A program made the translations under genes and the position numbers. From G963664935 sp963664935 (GTDB taxonomy: Bacteria > Pseudomonadota > Gammaproteobacteria > Methylococcales > G963664935): a DNA stretch of 64,000 nt. This document shows positions 48,070 through 57,892 of this stretch, in pieces. Each line of letters begins with the position of its first letter. Within the stretch, counting starts at the first letter, position 1. The stretch lies in the NCBI GenBank assembly GCA_963664935.2, contig CAXXSE010000007.1:1488001-1552000 (forward strand). The letters are read 5' to 3'. The notes under the pieces were generated by a model. The model saw only the letters and a list, made by a program, of their open reading frames with translations. It did not search any database and was not told the DNA's origin.

Positions 48070-48150
48070 GTTCCCACGCTCCAGCGTGGGAATGCTGTCG
48101 GGGGGATGTATACGTCGGAACGGAAGAGGGTTCCCACGGAGACCATGGGA
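48070..48150. repeat. Two short inverted repeats between pspA-like and VWA genes
   Basis: TTCCCACGC-TCCA-GCGTGGGAA at about 48072-48093 forms a perfect 9-bp stem; a second, TTCCCACGGAGACCATGGGAA, follows at about 48130-48150. Such words are widespread intergenic repeats in gammaproteobacteria. Confidence 0.75.
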
Positions 48151-48171
48151 ATCAGGAGAATGGGATCATCA

Positions 48172-49644
48172 TTAATGGGTCATACGTTGATCCATGCGGG
48201 AATCCAGTTGCATGTTTTTTGCCGCCCGGTTGCGTTTTATTTCCTGCTCGCTTCGGCTACCGGCGAATGATTGTTCAATTTGCTCATACATATCCTTTAG
48301 GGTATCGTCTAATGCAGCTGATGGCAGGGGCATATTGCTTTCAGCAGCAGCCATATCAACCGAATGACGGTATTCGCTAACGATTTTTTTAGCTCGTTTT
48401 TTATCTCCTGAACGAATCGATGCGCTTAGTTTTCGCTTCATTACTCCCAGGTTATTTTCCAACCAGCTTTTTTTGTATACATCGCCCTCAATCGACGCCA
48501 CGGCCTCTCTTTTCTTTTCGACCTCCAGTACAGCTATTTGGAGTGTTTCGGGAGATATCGGCAAATGGTGGTCCTGTCCGTGATGCCGATACCCCAGAGT
48601 GACTTTGGCAAGATCTAGAGTATCAATGTGTTGGGTCGGAAATTTGAAAGTCATAAAAAATTGTTTTTTTGTTCCGCCTAATAATTGGCCCGTTGCAACA
48701 CGCACCCTGGGTTTAGCATCAACGGTGGTTGTTATCGGATAACCACCCGCATCAACAAGCCGAACACCGTTTGACAAAATAAGATCTAAATAACTGGATG
48801 TTGCGTAGATTTGGCGAGTATCCGATAAATCCTTCGCTAGCATTTGATCCAATCCCGCTAGGCTTTCCAAATAGGAATAGTTCCCCATTCCGTGATCGGC
48901 CAGGGACGCCATCAGGGTTTCATTGAATCCCAATCCCATACCTATGGTCGACACGACGGATTCTTTATGGGCGATTTGCGCGGCTAATTGGGCCAATTGA
49001 GCCGGATCGACAATTCCCTGATTCGCTTGACCGTCTGAAAGCAACAGTATTTTGCGGCGTCGATTGGGGGATTGTTCGCTGATCATCTGATGGACTAGTG
49101 TTAAGCTCGCCCCCATATTCGTACCACCACCCGGTTTGACGGAAGCAACGATGGTGTTTAACCGCATGCGTTGTGCGTCGGTGACAGCTACCAATCCAGA
49201 ATAAATTTTGGCGCGATCGGAAAACCCTATCAGCGCGAAGCGGTCATTTTGACCCAATCGGGATAACACATCTTGAATGGCGACTTTGGCATAGGTCAAT
49301 TTATTGTCTTCTGACATCGAACCGCTACGATCTAAGATAATAATCATATCGGTAGCGCTTGCGCTATGATCGCCAGCCACCATTTTGGGTGTGTCGATAG
49401 ATATTTCTAGATAAACAGCGCCATTAGCGCCTTGTACAAACTTGCTTTGTGATAGTTTGCCCTGAATTTTAAGCACTTCATCGGTGTTCGTCGGCGGTTT
49501 GCCAGTTAGCGTTAAAGGATTCGATAAAATACCTTTAGGAGCGGCCAAAAGCACGGCCGTCATCAATACGAGTATCATGAATAGTACTAACCCCAGTGGT
49601 TTTGAAGTCGTGATTTTTGATAAGCGTGATTTTAAATGAGTCAT
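48172..49644 (-). CDS. VWA-domain membrane-anchored protein
   Basis: 490 residues. An N-terminal membrane segment (17-36), then a von Willebrand A domain with a full metal site: DRSGSMS (D105, S107, S109), GGGTNMG (Thr) and LSDGQANQG (Asp). A later beta-rich region and a C-terminal helical, charged region follow. Likely displayed on the periplasmic side of the inner membrane as a protein-binding module. Divergent from the response-regulator gene; its product and the PspA-like protein probably act together in an envelope-stress response controlled by that pair (inference). Confidence 0.9.
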   Translation of the reverse strand: MTHLKSRLSKITTSKPLGLVLFMILVLMTAVLLAAPKGILSNPLTLTGKPPTNTDEVLKIQGKLSQSKFVQGANGAVYLEISIDTPKMVAGDHSASATDMIIILDRSGSMSEDNKLTYAKVAIQDVLSRLGQNDRFALIGFSDRAKIYSGLVAVTDAQRMRLNTIVASVKPGGGTNMGASLTLVHQMISEQSPNRRRKILLLSDGQANQGIVDPAQLAQLAAQIAHKESVVSTIGMGLGFNETLMASLADHGMGNYSYLESLAGLDQMLAKDLSDTRQIYATSSYLDLILSNGVRLVDAGGYPITTTVDAKPRVRVATGQLLGGTKKQFFMTFKFPTQHIDTLDLAKVTLGYRHHGQDHHLPISPETLQIAVLEVEKKREAVASIEGDVYKKSWLENNLGVMKRKLSASIRSGDKKRAKKIVSEYRHSVDMAAAESNMPLPSAALDDTLKDMYEQIEQSFAGSRSEQEIKRNRAAKNMQLDSRMDQRMTH

Positions 49645-49844
49645 GGATTTCTCCGAATTGAGTTACATAACAAACCCCATTGGATTTGGTTTGGGTTTAC
49701 TCAAAGATGTAATGAGCATGGGGTATTATTAAAGCCAATAATCTCGCTGGTTTGTAGACACAAACTTGTAAAATTTTCGGGCGCCGATTTTACAAAACTT
49801 TTACACGCCAAAGGGTTGTTTTGTGCCATATTTATATTGGGTTA

Positions 49845-49965
49845 GTAACTATCCAGCTCACTCCTGAAATCCGCCATTTCTGCGTAAAAAAATGATTATT
49901 TACACGTGTAAACTCACATTTTTCGCCTTGAACTGACGAATTTAAGGTGCAATCTGAACAGTTAC
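49845..49965. mobile_element. 121-bp repeat element, family C, upstream of the two-component genes
   Basis: GTAACTATCCAGCTCACTCC ... GAATTTAAGGTGCAATCTGA, ending AACAGTTAC. It matches the longer copy at 57893-58250 in its first and last parts (CTGAAATCCGCC, TTTTTCGCCTTGAACTGACG). It sits between the VWA start (49644) and the regulator start (49991), so it forms part of their control region. Confidence 0.8.
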
Positions 49966-49990
49966 ATTTCAATTATTCGTGAGGTAACGA

Positions 49991-50725
49991 ATGTCGGAAA
50001 AACTGAAATTATTGATCGTGGAAGACGAGCAAGCGATTGTGCGCGGTTTAAGCGATCTATTTGTATTTCATGGCTACGAGGTAGCATTTGCCATGGACGG
50101 ACTGGAGGGGCTGGAAATGGCTATTTCCGGTGAGTATGCCCTGGTATTGTTGGACGTTATGTTGCCTTCCCTGGACGGTTTTAACGTGTGCGATAAGATT
50201 CGGGAACACGATCTTAATCAACCGATCATCATGTTAACTGCTAAAACCAGCGAAGAAGATATTATTACCGGCCTCAGTCTAGGCGCTGACGATTATATTG
50301 CTAAACCGTTTTCGGTACGCGAATTGGTGTTACGGGTCGAGTCGGTATTAAAGCGTTCTCGAAAATTGAAAAAGCAACCCGATTATCTGGTGGTTGGCAG
50401 CACGATTAAGATTGATGTGGCCAACCTAATGGGTAAATGGGATGACCAAGCCGATGCGCCCTTAGCTTTTACCCGGCGAGAAGTTGAAATGTTGCAATAT
50501 TTACAAGGGAACAGTGATCGTCCGGTGTCAAGAGAGGAATTGCTCGAACAGATCTGGGGCTATGATAAAGCGGCTCATATTGAAACCCGTACGGTCGATA
50601 TACATGTGGCTAAATTGCGACGGAAAATCGAGATTGATTCCAAGAATCCGCAATTCTTGGTAACAGTGCGGGGGGAAGGATATAAATTATTGAGCGCTTT
50701 GGAGGCGCAAAGGAGTCACTTTTGA
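49991..50725 (+). CDS. OmpR-type response regulator
   Basis: 244 residues. Receiver domain with acidic pocket (ED at 11-12), phospho-acceptor D55 in LVLLDVMLPSLDG, and AKPFS Lys; then a winged-helix DNA-binding domain (REVEMLQYLQGNSDRPVSRE, TRTVDIHVAKLRRKI). GAGG lies a few bases before ATG 49991. The cognate kinase follows 19 bases downstream. Confidence 0.96.
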   Translation: MSEKLKLLIVEDEQAIVRGLSDLFVFHGYEVAFAMDGLEGLEMAISGEYALVLLDVMLPSLDGFNVCDKIREHDLNQPIIMLTAKTSEEDIITGLSLGADDYIAKPFSVRELVLRVESVLKRSRKLKKQPDYLVVGSTIKIDVANLMGKWDDQADAPLAFTRREVEMLQYLQGNSDRPVSREELLEQIWGYDKAAHIETRTVDIHVAKLRRKIEIDSKNPQFLVTVRGEGYKLLSALEAQRSHF

Positions 50726-50744
50726 GTCAATCAAAAGCGCTGCA

Positions 50745-51830
50745 ATGAGAATCGGTCGAGCTAAAAAAAAGCATTATACAAAGGCGCCCGCGGCAACCGC
50801 AAAACGCCGTTTACAACGTACACTGGTTGGATACTTTTTAGTGCTTACGATCCCCATTATATTTTTGCTGGATCGAGTTTATACCCAGCAACGGAATGAA
50901 GTTGTTTTTCAGTTTCGCACCCAAGCGGAGGAGCTGACTCACCGCATCGACCAACGCTTATTGGCGATCCTGGATCCCGAGCAACAACGCCCCTTTGCCG
51001 AGTACAGTTTTTTCAACGTGCTGGAAAACCCTTTGCTCAAAAGCAAAGGGGTAAAACTATCACCATTGTCGGAATTTCCGCCCGGCATTGCTATTCCCGG
51101 TTTGTTTGGCTATTTTCAAATCAATCCTGACGGTAGCTTACATACACCGATATTACCCGATACCGAAAATCCGGTGAAAACGAATTCACACGGTTTAAGC
51201 GGAGAGGAATTGCAACATCGAGTCGCGTTCAAAACCAAGCTACGGCAATTGCTGACCACGGCGCGCAACCGTGTTATTACGACCAAGGATGAAGAAAAGC
51301 GAGAAGCGTCCGCGCCGCGCCCTAATCGAGCAAGGGAAAGACAAAAGAACGTGATGACTGAATTAGCGGAAAGTCTAAGCTCGCTATTTCCTGAAGAACC
51401 AGCGACGAGTATGCATTTTGGCTCAAACAAAGATGCTCTCTTAGAACAGCCTCACGGTCAACCCTATGATGAAAAAGAACCAGCTAGGTCCGATCGATCC
51501 GACGAATTGGAGATCGATTCAACCCATCAGGCATCAGTATCCCGTCCAATCAAGGAAAACCGGGCTTATGGTCAAGCCAAGAAAGTGACTAAAAAACAAT
51601 ACGCGAATTCTTTTAGTAAGTTAAAGGCTCGAACGCGCAGTCGTAAGGAAAAAGTACAAATTCCGGATCAATCCGCCGCTCAAGCACTGTTTGATCAGGG
51701 CTATGGGTTGTCATCGTCCACCTTAAACACTCCCGCGGCTCCAGAAAAAAACAGCGCGCGGGTATCGAAGGTACAAGACAATATTATTGCAAACGATATT
51801 GGTAATAGGGTAAAAATCCTGACCTTTTAA
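50745..51830 (+). CDS. Histidine kinase, sensor part (stops before the kinase domain)
   Basis: 361 residues: a membrane segment near 28-45 (VGYFLVLTIPIIFLLDRVY), then a long periplasmic-type region with a low-complexity charged middle (about 195-330). It ends VKILTF and TAA at 51828-51830. The same frame continues SEVDPLQIRLLG into the next entry, where relatives have a Glu (GAA to TAA would explain it). So one gene of about 750 residues has become two frames. The sensor alone cannot signal. Confidence 0.85.
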   Translation: MRIGRAKKKHYTKAPAATAKRRLQRTLVGYFLVLTIPIIFLLDRVYTQQRNEVVFQFRTQAEELTHRIDQRLLAILDPEQQRPFAEYSFFNVLENPLLKSKGVKLSPLSEFPPGIAIPGLFGYFQINPDGSLHTPILPDTENPVKTNSHGLSGEELQHRVAFKTKLRQLLTTARNRVITTKDEEKREASAPRPNRARERQKNVMTELAESLSSLFPEEPATSMHFGSNKDALLEQPHGQPYDEKEPARSDRSDELEIDSTHQASVSRPIKENRAYGQAKKVTKKQYANSFSKLKARTRSRKEKVQIPDQSAAQALFDQGYGLSSSTLNTPAAPEKNSARVSKVQDNIIANDIGNRVKILTF

Positions 51831-51836
51831 AGCGAG

Positions 51837-53003
51837 GTGGATCCCTTACAGATACGTCTTCTCGGTACGGACCATATTTGTTTTTTTCGGCGAGTCTGGC
51901 AAGACAATGGCCGTTATATCCAAGGTTTTATTGTTACCATCGACGATTTTCTTCAAGCGACCATACAGCCTATTTTCCAGGCCAGCCAAATGGGTCAACA
52001 CAGCCGGTTGAGTATTGTTTTTGGAAACGCTGAGTTAAAACGAATGGATACTTATAGATCAGGCATACGTTTAGCCGACTTCCGTTCCAACGAAGAACCC
52101 GATTTCAGCCGACGGATGCTCCACGAGACACTGCTTGCGCCACCGCTGAATGAACTTAAGCTTGTGTTTGGCGCGCAACCCGTCTGGTATGCTTCCGGCA
52201 ACCCTTTGTTAACCGATGTTTTGGCCGGCGCGCTAGTGTCGCTGCTGCTGGCGGGCGCCATCGGCTTGTATAGCTTGGGTTGCGGACAAATAGACTTGGC
52301 GCAACAGCAAAGCAACTTTGTTTCCGCTGTCAGCCATGAATTAAAAACACCCTTAACATCAATCCGCATGTACGGTGAAATGCTGCGCTCCGGCTGGGTC
52401 CTGGATGATGACAAGCGCCGCACCTATTACGACTTTATTTTCTTTGAAAGCGAACGGTTGTCGCGCTTGATCGCCAACGTCCTGCAATTATCCAAGTTAA
52501 GCCACAATCATTCTTCCCTGGAATTAGCACCTTACCAGCCGTCGTCACTCCTCCAATTGATTCAAACCAAAACGGTATCTCAAATCGAAGCGTCAGGGTT
52601 TGAATTAAATATGATTAAACCTGAAAGCGATGACCAAAATATTCGGTTGCTCGTTGAGGAAGATACATTTTCCCAAATATTTATCAATCTGGTCGACAAC
52701 GCGGTGAAGTTTTCATCCGATAAATCGCGCGCGGTCATTGACTGTGGTTATCGATTGGATGCTGAAAATCCGGGAACCATCGTATTTTTTGTCCGCGATT
52801 ATGGGCCAGGTATCGAAAAAAACAAGATGGAAAAAATCTTTCAATTATTTTATCGCACTGAAAACGAACTGACACGCACCGCATCGGGTACTGGAATTGG
52901 TTTATCCCTGGTGAAACAACTGGCCAATCAAATGCATGCCAGTGTCGATTTGGTCAATCGCCAACCGGGGGCGGAGTTTCAGCTAAGGGTTTCGGTTCTT
53001 TGA
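51837..53003 (+). CDS. Histidine kinase, remaining sensor and catalytic part
   Basis: 388 residues, same frame as the sensor part. A second membrane segment (127-146), phospho-acceptor H167 in SAVSHELKTPLTS, N-box FINLVDNAVKFS, and G-boxes DYGPGIEKNKMEKIF and GTGIGLSLV. The candidate start GTG 51837 is 6 bases past the stop with GCGAGG just before it, so reinitiation is possible and would give a kinase with one membrane anchor and no full sensor. The 3' end overlaps the convergent glycosyltransferase gene by 50 bases. Confidence 0.85.
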   Translation: MDPLQIRLLGTDHICFFRRVWQDNGRYIQGFIVTIDDFLQATIQPIFQASQMGQHSRLSIVFGNAELKRMDTYRSGIRLADFRSNEEPDFSRRMLHETLLAPPLNELKLVFGAQPVWYASGNPLLTDVLAGALVSLLLAGAIGLYSLGCGQIDLAQQQSNFVSAVSHELKTPLTSIRMYGEMLRSGWVLDDDKRRTYYDFIFFESERLSRLIANVLQLSKLSHNHSSLELAPYQPSSLLQLIQTKTVSQIEASGFELNMIKPESDDQNIRLLVEEDTFSQIFINLVDNAVKFSSDKSRAVIDCGYRLDAENPGTIVFFVRDYGPGIEKNKMEKIFQLFYRTENELTRTASGTGIGLSLVKQLANQMHASVDLVNRQPGAEFQLRVSVL

Positions 53004-54326
53004 TAAAGTGCCCCTGATTCTTAACCAGGCTGTAAACGAAACTGAACATGAAGGTGGTCATTGCCAGTTGGATCTGCCTAAGTGGGATGGCGTACCGGGG
53101 TAGTGGGGTTCCAACCATATGTAATAGCGTGAAATATAGCAAGACCACCGTACACAACGTTAAGGGGATTCTGGCATGTTCGGGAATCCATTTTCGACCC
53201 GCTGGCGACAAAACCATAACCAGCATGATGAGCGAGGCTATCACGATAAGAGGATGCGCGCCTTTCATCAAGGCATGGGTTATTCGGAAGAGTTGTTTGT
53301 CCAAATAAGGCGAGTAAGCGATCGGATAGACATAAATATCGCCCATGCCGGCAACCGTATTCCATGAATAGAACATGAGCGGTTTCCCGAATAAATACCA
53401 GAATAGGTACTCCCCTGGATTTTTGGAAAACTTAGTTGCCAGGATGGGTAAAAATTCCTCCAAGGTTTTTATTTTTCCGTAATGGGGGTCCGCTCTGTGC
53501 GGAATAGACCGGGTTCTTGGATCATTGTTGTACATCAAACCAGGATAGCTGCCATTTTTCAGACTGGCCAGCGCCTTTCCCGAGTCACCTGACGTTATCC
53601 CCATGTTTCGAATATTCCAAGGGGCGATTGTGACAAGATAGCCTAATAATAAAACGCAGCTCATTTTGAGCAAATTCCGCTTGGGGCTGGTAAATAGCAG
53701 CATTCCGGCTAGGAAAATAATGAAGTAATTCATGGTTGGTTTGATCAGGACCGTGACGGCCAGGAGAAAACCACTCAGAAAAATATAACCCAGACTGCCT
53801 TTTTGCAGACCCCTTGCCGTAACGTACAAATACAGAGTAAACGCAAAAGTAAATAGGGTTCGGTCAAAATATAGATATTCATGGCTATCAAATGCGGTGA
53901 AATAGCTACCAGAAAAGAGGTGAATAAAGCCAAGCGGTAAGACAAAAATAATTTAAAAAAACCAAAGGCTACCAATACCGTGAAGGTATCTATAATGACC
54001 TGCGCGAATTGGACTTGATGGACCATGTCCATGTCAGGCGGAAACTTGACGAAAGGGTACAAAAATAGAGAGTAACCGGGGGGACGAACTTTATCCGGTT
54101 TTGGTGTGTAGGCTGGATCGACTACCGACTTGGGAAAATTGCGGGAATACGTATTATTAAACTTCATGTTTAACGCATAGCTGTAATATTCGCGCGCATC
54201 ATTTCTGATCGGAGTCGGAAGGATTGTGTTATCCACCATGACGACACGAAAGAAATAGGCTAAAAACAAAATCAACAATACCCTGGTGGTTTTGAAAATA
54301 AGGTTTTTACTTGCCGTTGTATCCAT
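52954..54326 (-). pseudogene. GT39-like membrane glycosyltransferase, frameshifted
   Basis: Polytopic membrane protein of the PMT/ArnT type that uses polyprenyl-linked sugars. The N-terminal frame (54326 to about 53840) has DAREYYSYALNMKF and RPPGYSLFLYPF, family loop motifs, and ends LTEPYLL. The family sequence then continues one base out of frame (FAFTLYLYVTARGLQKGSLGY) to 52954, with WNIRNMGITSGD and PRYAIPL. One indel near 53840 separates them. Last gene of a four-gene operon. Confidence 0.8.
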
Positions 54327-54342
54327 ACTTCGTTCTCGATTA

Positions 54343-55263
54343 TTAGGCTAAATCCGGGCCATTTCCGGAACGCCGGTAAGAAAGGATAAAACTAGCCAAG
54401 AAGAACAGCAAATCACCTGTCATTGTCACCAAACGAAATAGCAAAGCGGATAATAAACTGGCAACTTCTCCCAGTAGCGGGCTCAACAATAATACTAGGG
54501 TTACTTCCCGGACACCCAAACCCGCGGGAGCGCCGGGTGTAACGAATCCAGCGACCCAAGCTATAGAGAAAGCCGTGACGATTAATACCAAATCACCCAT
54601 TTTGACGGTGGTTGTAATCCCCACAACCATGCACGCAATGACCCCGAACACCAAAAAAAAAGCGACGTAAATTGTACCGACGGAGATCAGTTGCAATACC
54701 TGCTTTTTTTTGTATACGATGCCACGGGACCTTGCAATCTTGTGGACGATCACGATCAGGGTAAACAGAATCCCCAGCAGCAGAACCAAGTCGATGGAGG
54801 GTTTAGCGATAGAAAGAGCCTGAATACCCGTTTGGCGATAGAAGAGGATACCCGCCAAACTGAAAGCGCCAGCAGCGAACAGGACACCGAAAGTTTCATA
54901 AAAGGTACTGCCGATCAAAGCCAGTTTGCTGATACCCGCATCTCTTCCCAGAGTATAGCGCCCGGCAAAATGAAAAACATTGCCCGGAAGGTACTTGGCA
55001 ATTTGCGTGCGACTGTAAATTATGTGGCACAGTAATCGGTCGTTTTCGGTGGAACCGTGAATTACTAACAGGCGCCACCATGCCGACGAAAGTAAAAAAC
55101 CATTACAACCGTAGATCAGGCTGCATACAGCCAGCATCAACAGCGCATTCGTAGTGGGGCGCCAATTATGCAGTTGGGCGCCGTGCTGTATGAAACTTTG
55201 CCCCAGCCAGTATATCGAAGCACAGATGACTATTGAGGCAACGAATTTGCGTAATAAAGGCAT
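54343..55263 (-). CDS. Flippase-like membrane protein (LPG synthase TM / UPF0104)
   Basis: About 306 residues from MPLLRKFVASIVICASIYWL, seven to eight membrane segments. Motifs RTQIAKYLPGNVFHFAGRY and FVTPGAPAGLGVREVTL are the family hallmarks. Relatives move or transfer lipids and lipid-linked sugars. Start 55263 is chosen: it lies 2 bases past the methyltransferase stop, whereas the upstream start at 55299 would overlap that gene. Confidence 0.88.
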   Translation of the reverse strand: MPLLRKFVASIVICASIYWLGQSFIQHGAQLHNWRPTTNALLMLAVCSLIYGCNGFLLSSAWWRLLVIHGSTENDRLLCHIIYSRTQIAKYLPGNVFHFAGRYTLGRDAGISKLALIGSTFYETFGVLFAAGAFSLAGILFYRQTGIQALSIAKPSIDLVLLLGILFTLIVIVHKIARSRGIVYKKKQVLQLISVGTIYVAFFLVFGVIACMVVGITTTVKMGDLVLIVTAFSIAWVAGFVTPGAPAGLGVREVTLVLLLSPLLGEVASLLSALLFRLVTMTGDLLFFLASFILSYRRSGNGPDLA

Positions 55264-55265
55264 TG

Positions 55266-55874
55266 CTAAGCAATAGGACGACCTAACAATACAGTCCACG
55301 GCATTGGGTTGCGCAGACCAAGCAATGTGAGATGTTGTTGCGCCATCGCAATTAACTCGGCGCGACTGAAATGCTGTATATGCCCGGGAGTATTACCTAA
55401 ATTAGCCAGATATTTGCCTCGGGCCATATTCAATATGCGCCACAGAGGTTCCCTCGGTGTACTGATCAAAACCGCCTGTTTCGCTACCCGCGCCAGCTCG
55501 GATAATCCAGCCGCGGGGTTTTCGATGTGTTCAAGTACTTCACAACAAATCACCAGTTCAAATTGATCATCGTGGAATGGTAGTTTATAAATGGAAGCCG
55601 CCTCAAATTGAATGGCGGGATTGAGGTCTGGCTCAATGTAATCGATACTCAGATCACATCCGACAATTTGCCGAGGTAGTTTCGCGGCCTGCTCGATAAG
55701 TAGGTGAATCAGCCTACCCTCGCCGCACCCCACTTCAAGAACTGTATCGGGTCCGAGCTGATTGTAAAAACCAGTAACGGCATTAATAAAACCTGACATC
55801 AGATATCGTGCTATTGGATTGCGGGTTTCGTATTTGTCATAAACGTTGCCCACAATGTTTTCAGTTGGCTGCAC
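55266..55874 (-). CDS. SAM-dependent methyltransferase (class I)
   Basis: 202 residues. Motif I VLEVGCGEGRL, acidic motif (GCDLSIDYIE), and LVICCEVLEHIENP. C-terminal TPGHIQHFSRAEL matches the UbiE/Methyltransf_11 group. Starts 2 bases after the GT2 stop; substrate is probably a lipid-linked sugar intermediate of this operon (inference). Confidence 0.9.
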   Translation of the reverse strand: MQPTENIVGNVYDKYETRNPIARYLMSGFINAVTGFYNQLGPDTVLEVGCGEGRLIHLLIEQAAKLPRQIVGCDLSIDYIEPDLNPAIQFEAASIYKLPFHDDQFELVICCEVLEHIENPAAGLSELARVAKQAVLISTPREPLWRILNMARGKYLANLGNTPGHIQHFSRAELIAMAQQHLTLLGLRNPMPWTVLLGRPIA

Positions 55875-55876
55875 GA

Positions 55877-56887
55877 TTAATTCCGGGTCCAGGTTTGTTT
55901 ATCGGTCGTTCTCAGACCGTGAATATTGCCAAGTTTAGCGGGGTCTAAAGAAGATTCAATAAGCCGTACCCGGGCTAGAGTTTCTTCCAACAAGCGTCGG
56001 TTATTGGCGTTTAAATCCGCGAGTAGTGCAAACAGACCGACAATGAAAGCGACGATGACCGTTCCCGTACCGAGTTGCAAGGACTGAATATGGGCGCTGA
56101 CTTCAGGGTTCTGAAAATAAAAATATAAGAACCTCAAACACAAAAATGCGCCGATAGAAAACAAGGTTACAGCCAGATAACCGAACAGACGCATCGGTGA
56201 ATACATGGCGTATGAACGGAAAATAATGATGCCACTGCGCATTAAATACTCTGGAATGAATCCAAAAAGCCGGGAGGGGCGTAACTGATCATTGACGGAG
56301 ATTTTAACATTTTCGACACTCAGCCCTACTTTGCCTGCGTGAATGATGGTCTCCAAAGTATATGAAAACCGGTTATGGACGAACAGTTGAGCCAGAGCAG
56401 CCCGGTTCATAGCACGAAAACCACTCGTTGCATCCACAACTTGTATGCCGGAGATGCTGCGTATTAGACTGGAGCCCCATAGTTGTAGGAACTTCTTTAA
56501 TGGCGAAAAGTGCTTGATTTCCGATACCTGGCGGTCACCTATTACGATATCAGCTCTTTGCTGAAGTATGGGTTCGATCAAGCGGGGTATGTCGAAACCG
56601 GAATATTGATTGTCAGCGTCGGTATTAACGATTAAATCCGCACCCAGACGAAAACAAGCATTGGCGCCGGCCTGGTAAGCAGCAGCCAATCCGCGATTAT
56701 GTGGGAAACGCAGAATATGGTGAACGCCACAATGTTCGGCTACCTCCGAAGTATTGTCGGTGCTACCGTCATCAATAATCAGCACTTCAATTGAATCGAT
56801 CCCCGCTATAATTCTGGGTAAATCGGCTATCGTTGCGGGCAAATGTTCGCTTTCATTTAGGCAGGGAATTTGAATAATCAACTTCAA
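55877..56887 (-). CDS. Family 2 glycosyltransferase with two membrane segments
   Basis: 336 residues. GT-A fold: IPCLNESEHLPATI, LIIDDGSTDNT, NTDADNQYSGFD (DxD), ATSGFRAMNR. Two C-terminal membrane segments (about 235-258 and 275-295). This design is seen in enzymes that load a sugar on a polyprenyl phosphate, which fits the GT39-like protein and flippase in the same operon. First gene of the operon. Confidence 0.92.
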   Translation of the reverse strand: MKLIIQIPCLNESEHLPATIADLPRIIAGIDSIEVLIIDDGSTDNTSEVAEHCGVHHILRFPHNRGLAAAYQAGANACFRLGADLIVNTDADNQYSGFDIPRLIEPILQQRADIVIGDRQVSEIKHFSPLKKFLQLWGSSLIRSISGIQVVDATSGFRAMNRAALAQLFVHNRFSYTLETIIHAGKVGLSVENVKISVNDQLRPSRLFGFIPEYLMRSGIIIFRSYAMYSPMRLFGYLAVTLFSIGAFLCLRFLYFYFQNPEVSAHIQSLQLGTGTVIVAFIVGLFALLADLNANNRRLLEETLARVRLIESSLDPAKLGNIHGLRTTDKQTWTRN

Positions 56888-57160
56888 GACAAAACTCCTT
56901 AATATGCGGCTAATTCGTTACCGTTTCAGTGATTAAAATGATTAAAACAAAACTACTGCCTTAGGTTAAACTATCATCGAAAGCGAGAATCACGGTGCCT
57001 TCGGTCAACGGGGGCAAAGGTGGCGCTCGCCCACAGGATGAAAAAACCAAGATTAGCAAACTGAATATGGCGTGTTGTCGTACAGGCCGTGGCGCATTTT
57101 GATTTGGTTTTCCATCAACATCTCAAGTATGCGAGCATTTATTGTTTTACAGTTTAGTCC

Positions 57161-57892
57161 ATGACCGAAATCGCATTTATTAGCGGCGCGGCAAAGCGTG
57201 TGGGCGCCGATATCGCCCGCCGCTTGCACAAAACTGGCGCCAACGTCGTACTGCACTACCGTACATCAGCCGAGGAAGCCAAAGCGTTGTGTGATGAACT
57301 AAACCAGGTTCGGGACAATACCGCCGTTTGTATGCACGCGGATTTGACCGACACCGGCCGACTTCCTTCAATGATGCGAGAAGCATCTGAAGTCTGGGGC
57401 AGGTTAGATGTACTGATCAATAACGCATCCTTGTTTTATCCAACTCCAGTGGATTTAACCACCGAAGCACACTGGCATGAACTCATCGACAGTAACCTAA
57501 AAGCACCATTTTTCCTATGTCAGGCGGCACAACCTTTTCTGAAGAAACAATTGGGTTGCATAGTCAACATCATCGATATTCATGCTGAAAGGCCTTTAAA
57601 AGGACATTCGGTGTATAGCATTACGAAAGCCGGTCTTGCTGCTTTGACCCGATCATTGGCTAAAGAATTTGCGCCCGATATACGGGTCAACGGGGTTGCG
57701 CCAGGCGCAATTATGTGGCCGGAAAGTGAGGTCACCGACGCTAATAAAACCAAGATTCTTGAGCGAATAGCCCTAAACCGTACCGGCGCCCCGGACGATA
57801 TTGCCAGGGCGGTGCTTTATTTTATCCGTGAAGCTCAATATGTAACGGGCCAAATTCTGGCGGTGGATGGTGGCCGAACCTTATTCAGCTAA
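57161..57892 (+). CDS. Pteridine reductase (SDR family)
   Basis: 243 residues. NAD(P)-binding SGAAKRVGADIAR, NNASLFYPTP, VNIIDIHAERPLKGHSVYSITKAG with the catalytic Tyr and Lys and the Asp used by pteridine reductases, and VNGVAPGAIMWPE. Reduces dihydrobiopterin/folate-like pterins. A single gene; family C element follows at once. Confidence 0.92.
   Translation: MTEIAFISGAAKRVGADIARRLHKTGANVVLHYRTSAEEAKALCDELNQVRDNTAVCMHADLTDTGRLPSMMREASEVWGRLDVLINNASLFYPTPVDLTTEAHWHELIDSNLKAPFFLCQAAQPFLKKQLGCIVNIIDIHAERPLKGHSVYSITKAGLAALTRSLAKEFAPDIRVNGVAPGAIMWPESEVTDANKTKILERIALNRTGAPDDIARAVLYFIREAQYVTGQILAVDGGRTLFS

Noticed and set aside
19662..51830. Stop codon recoding (TAA/TAG read as Gln) to explain stops in the DcmR-like, DUF2235, P450 and kinase genes
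   Set aside because: Intact housekeeping genes in the window end with these codons (valS with TAG, gmk and nirK with TAA), and the broken region also has frameshifts, TGA stops and insertions. Ordinary gene decay explains it.
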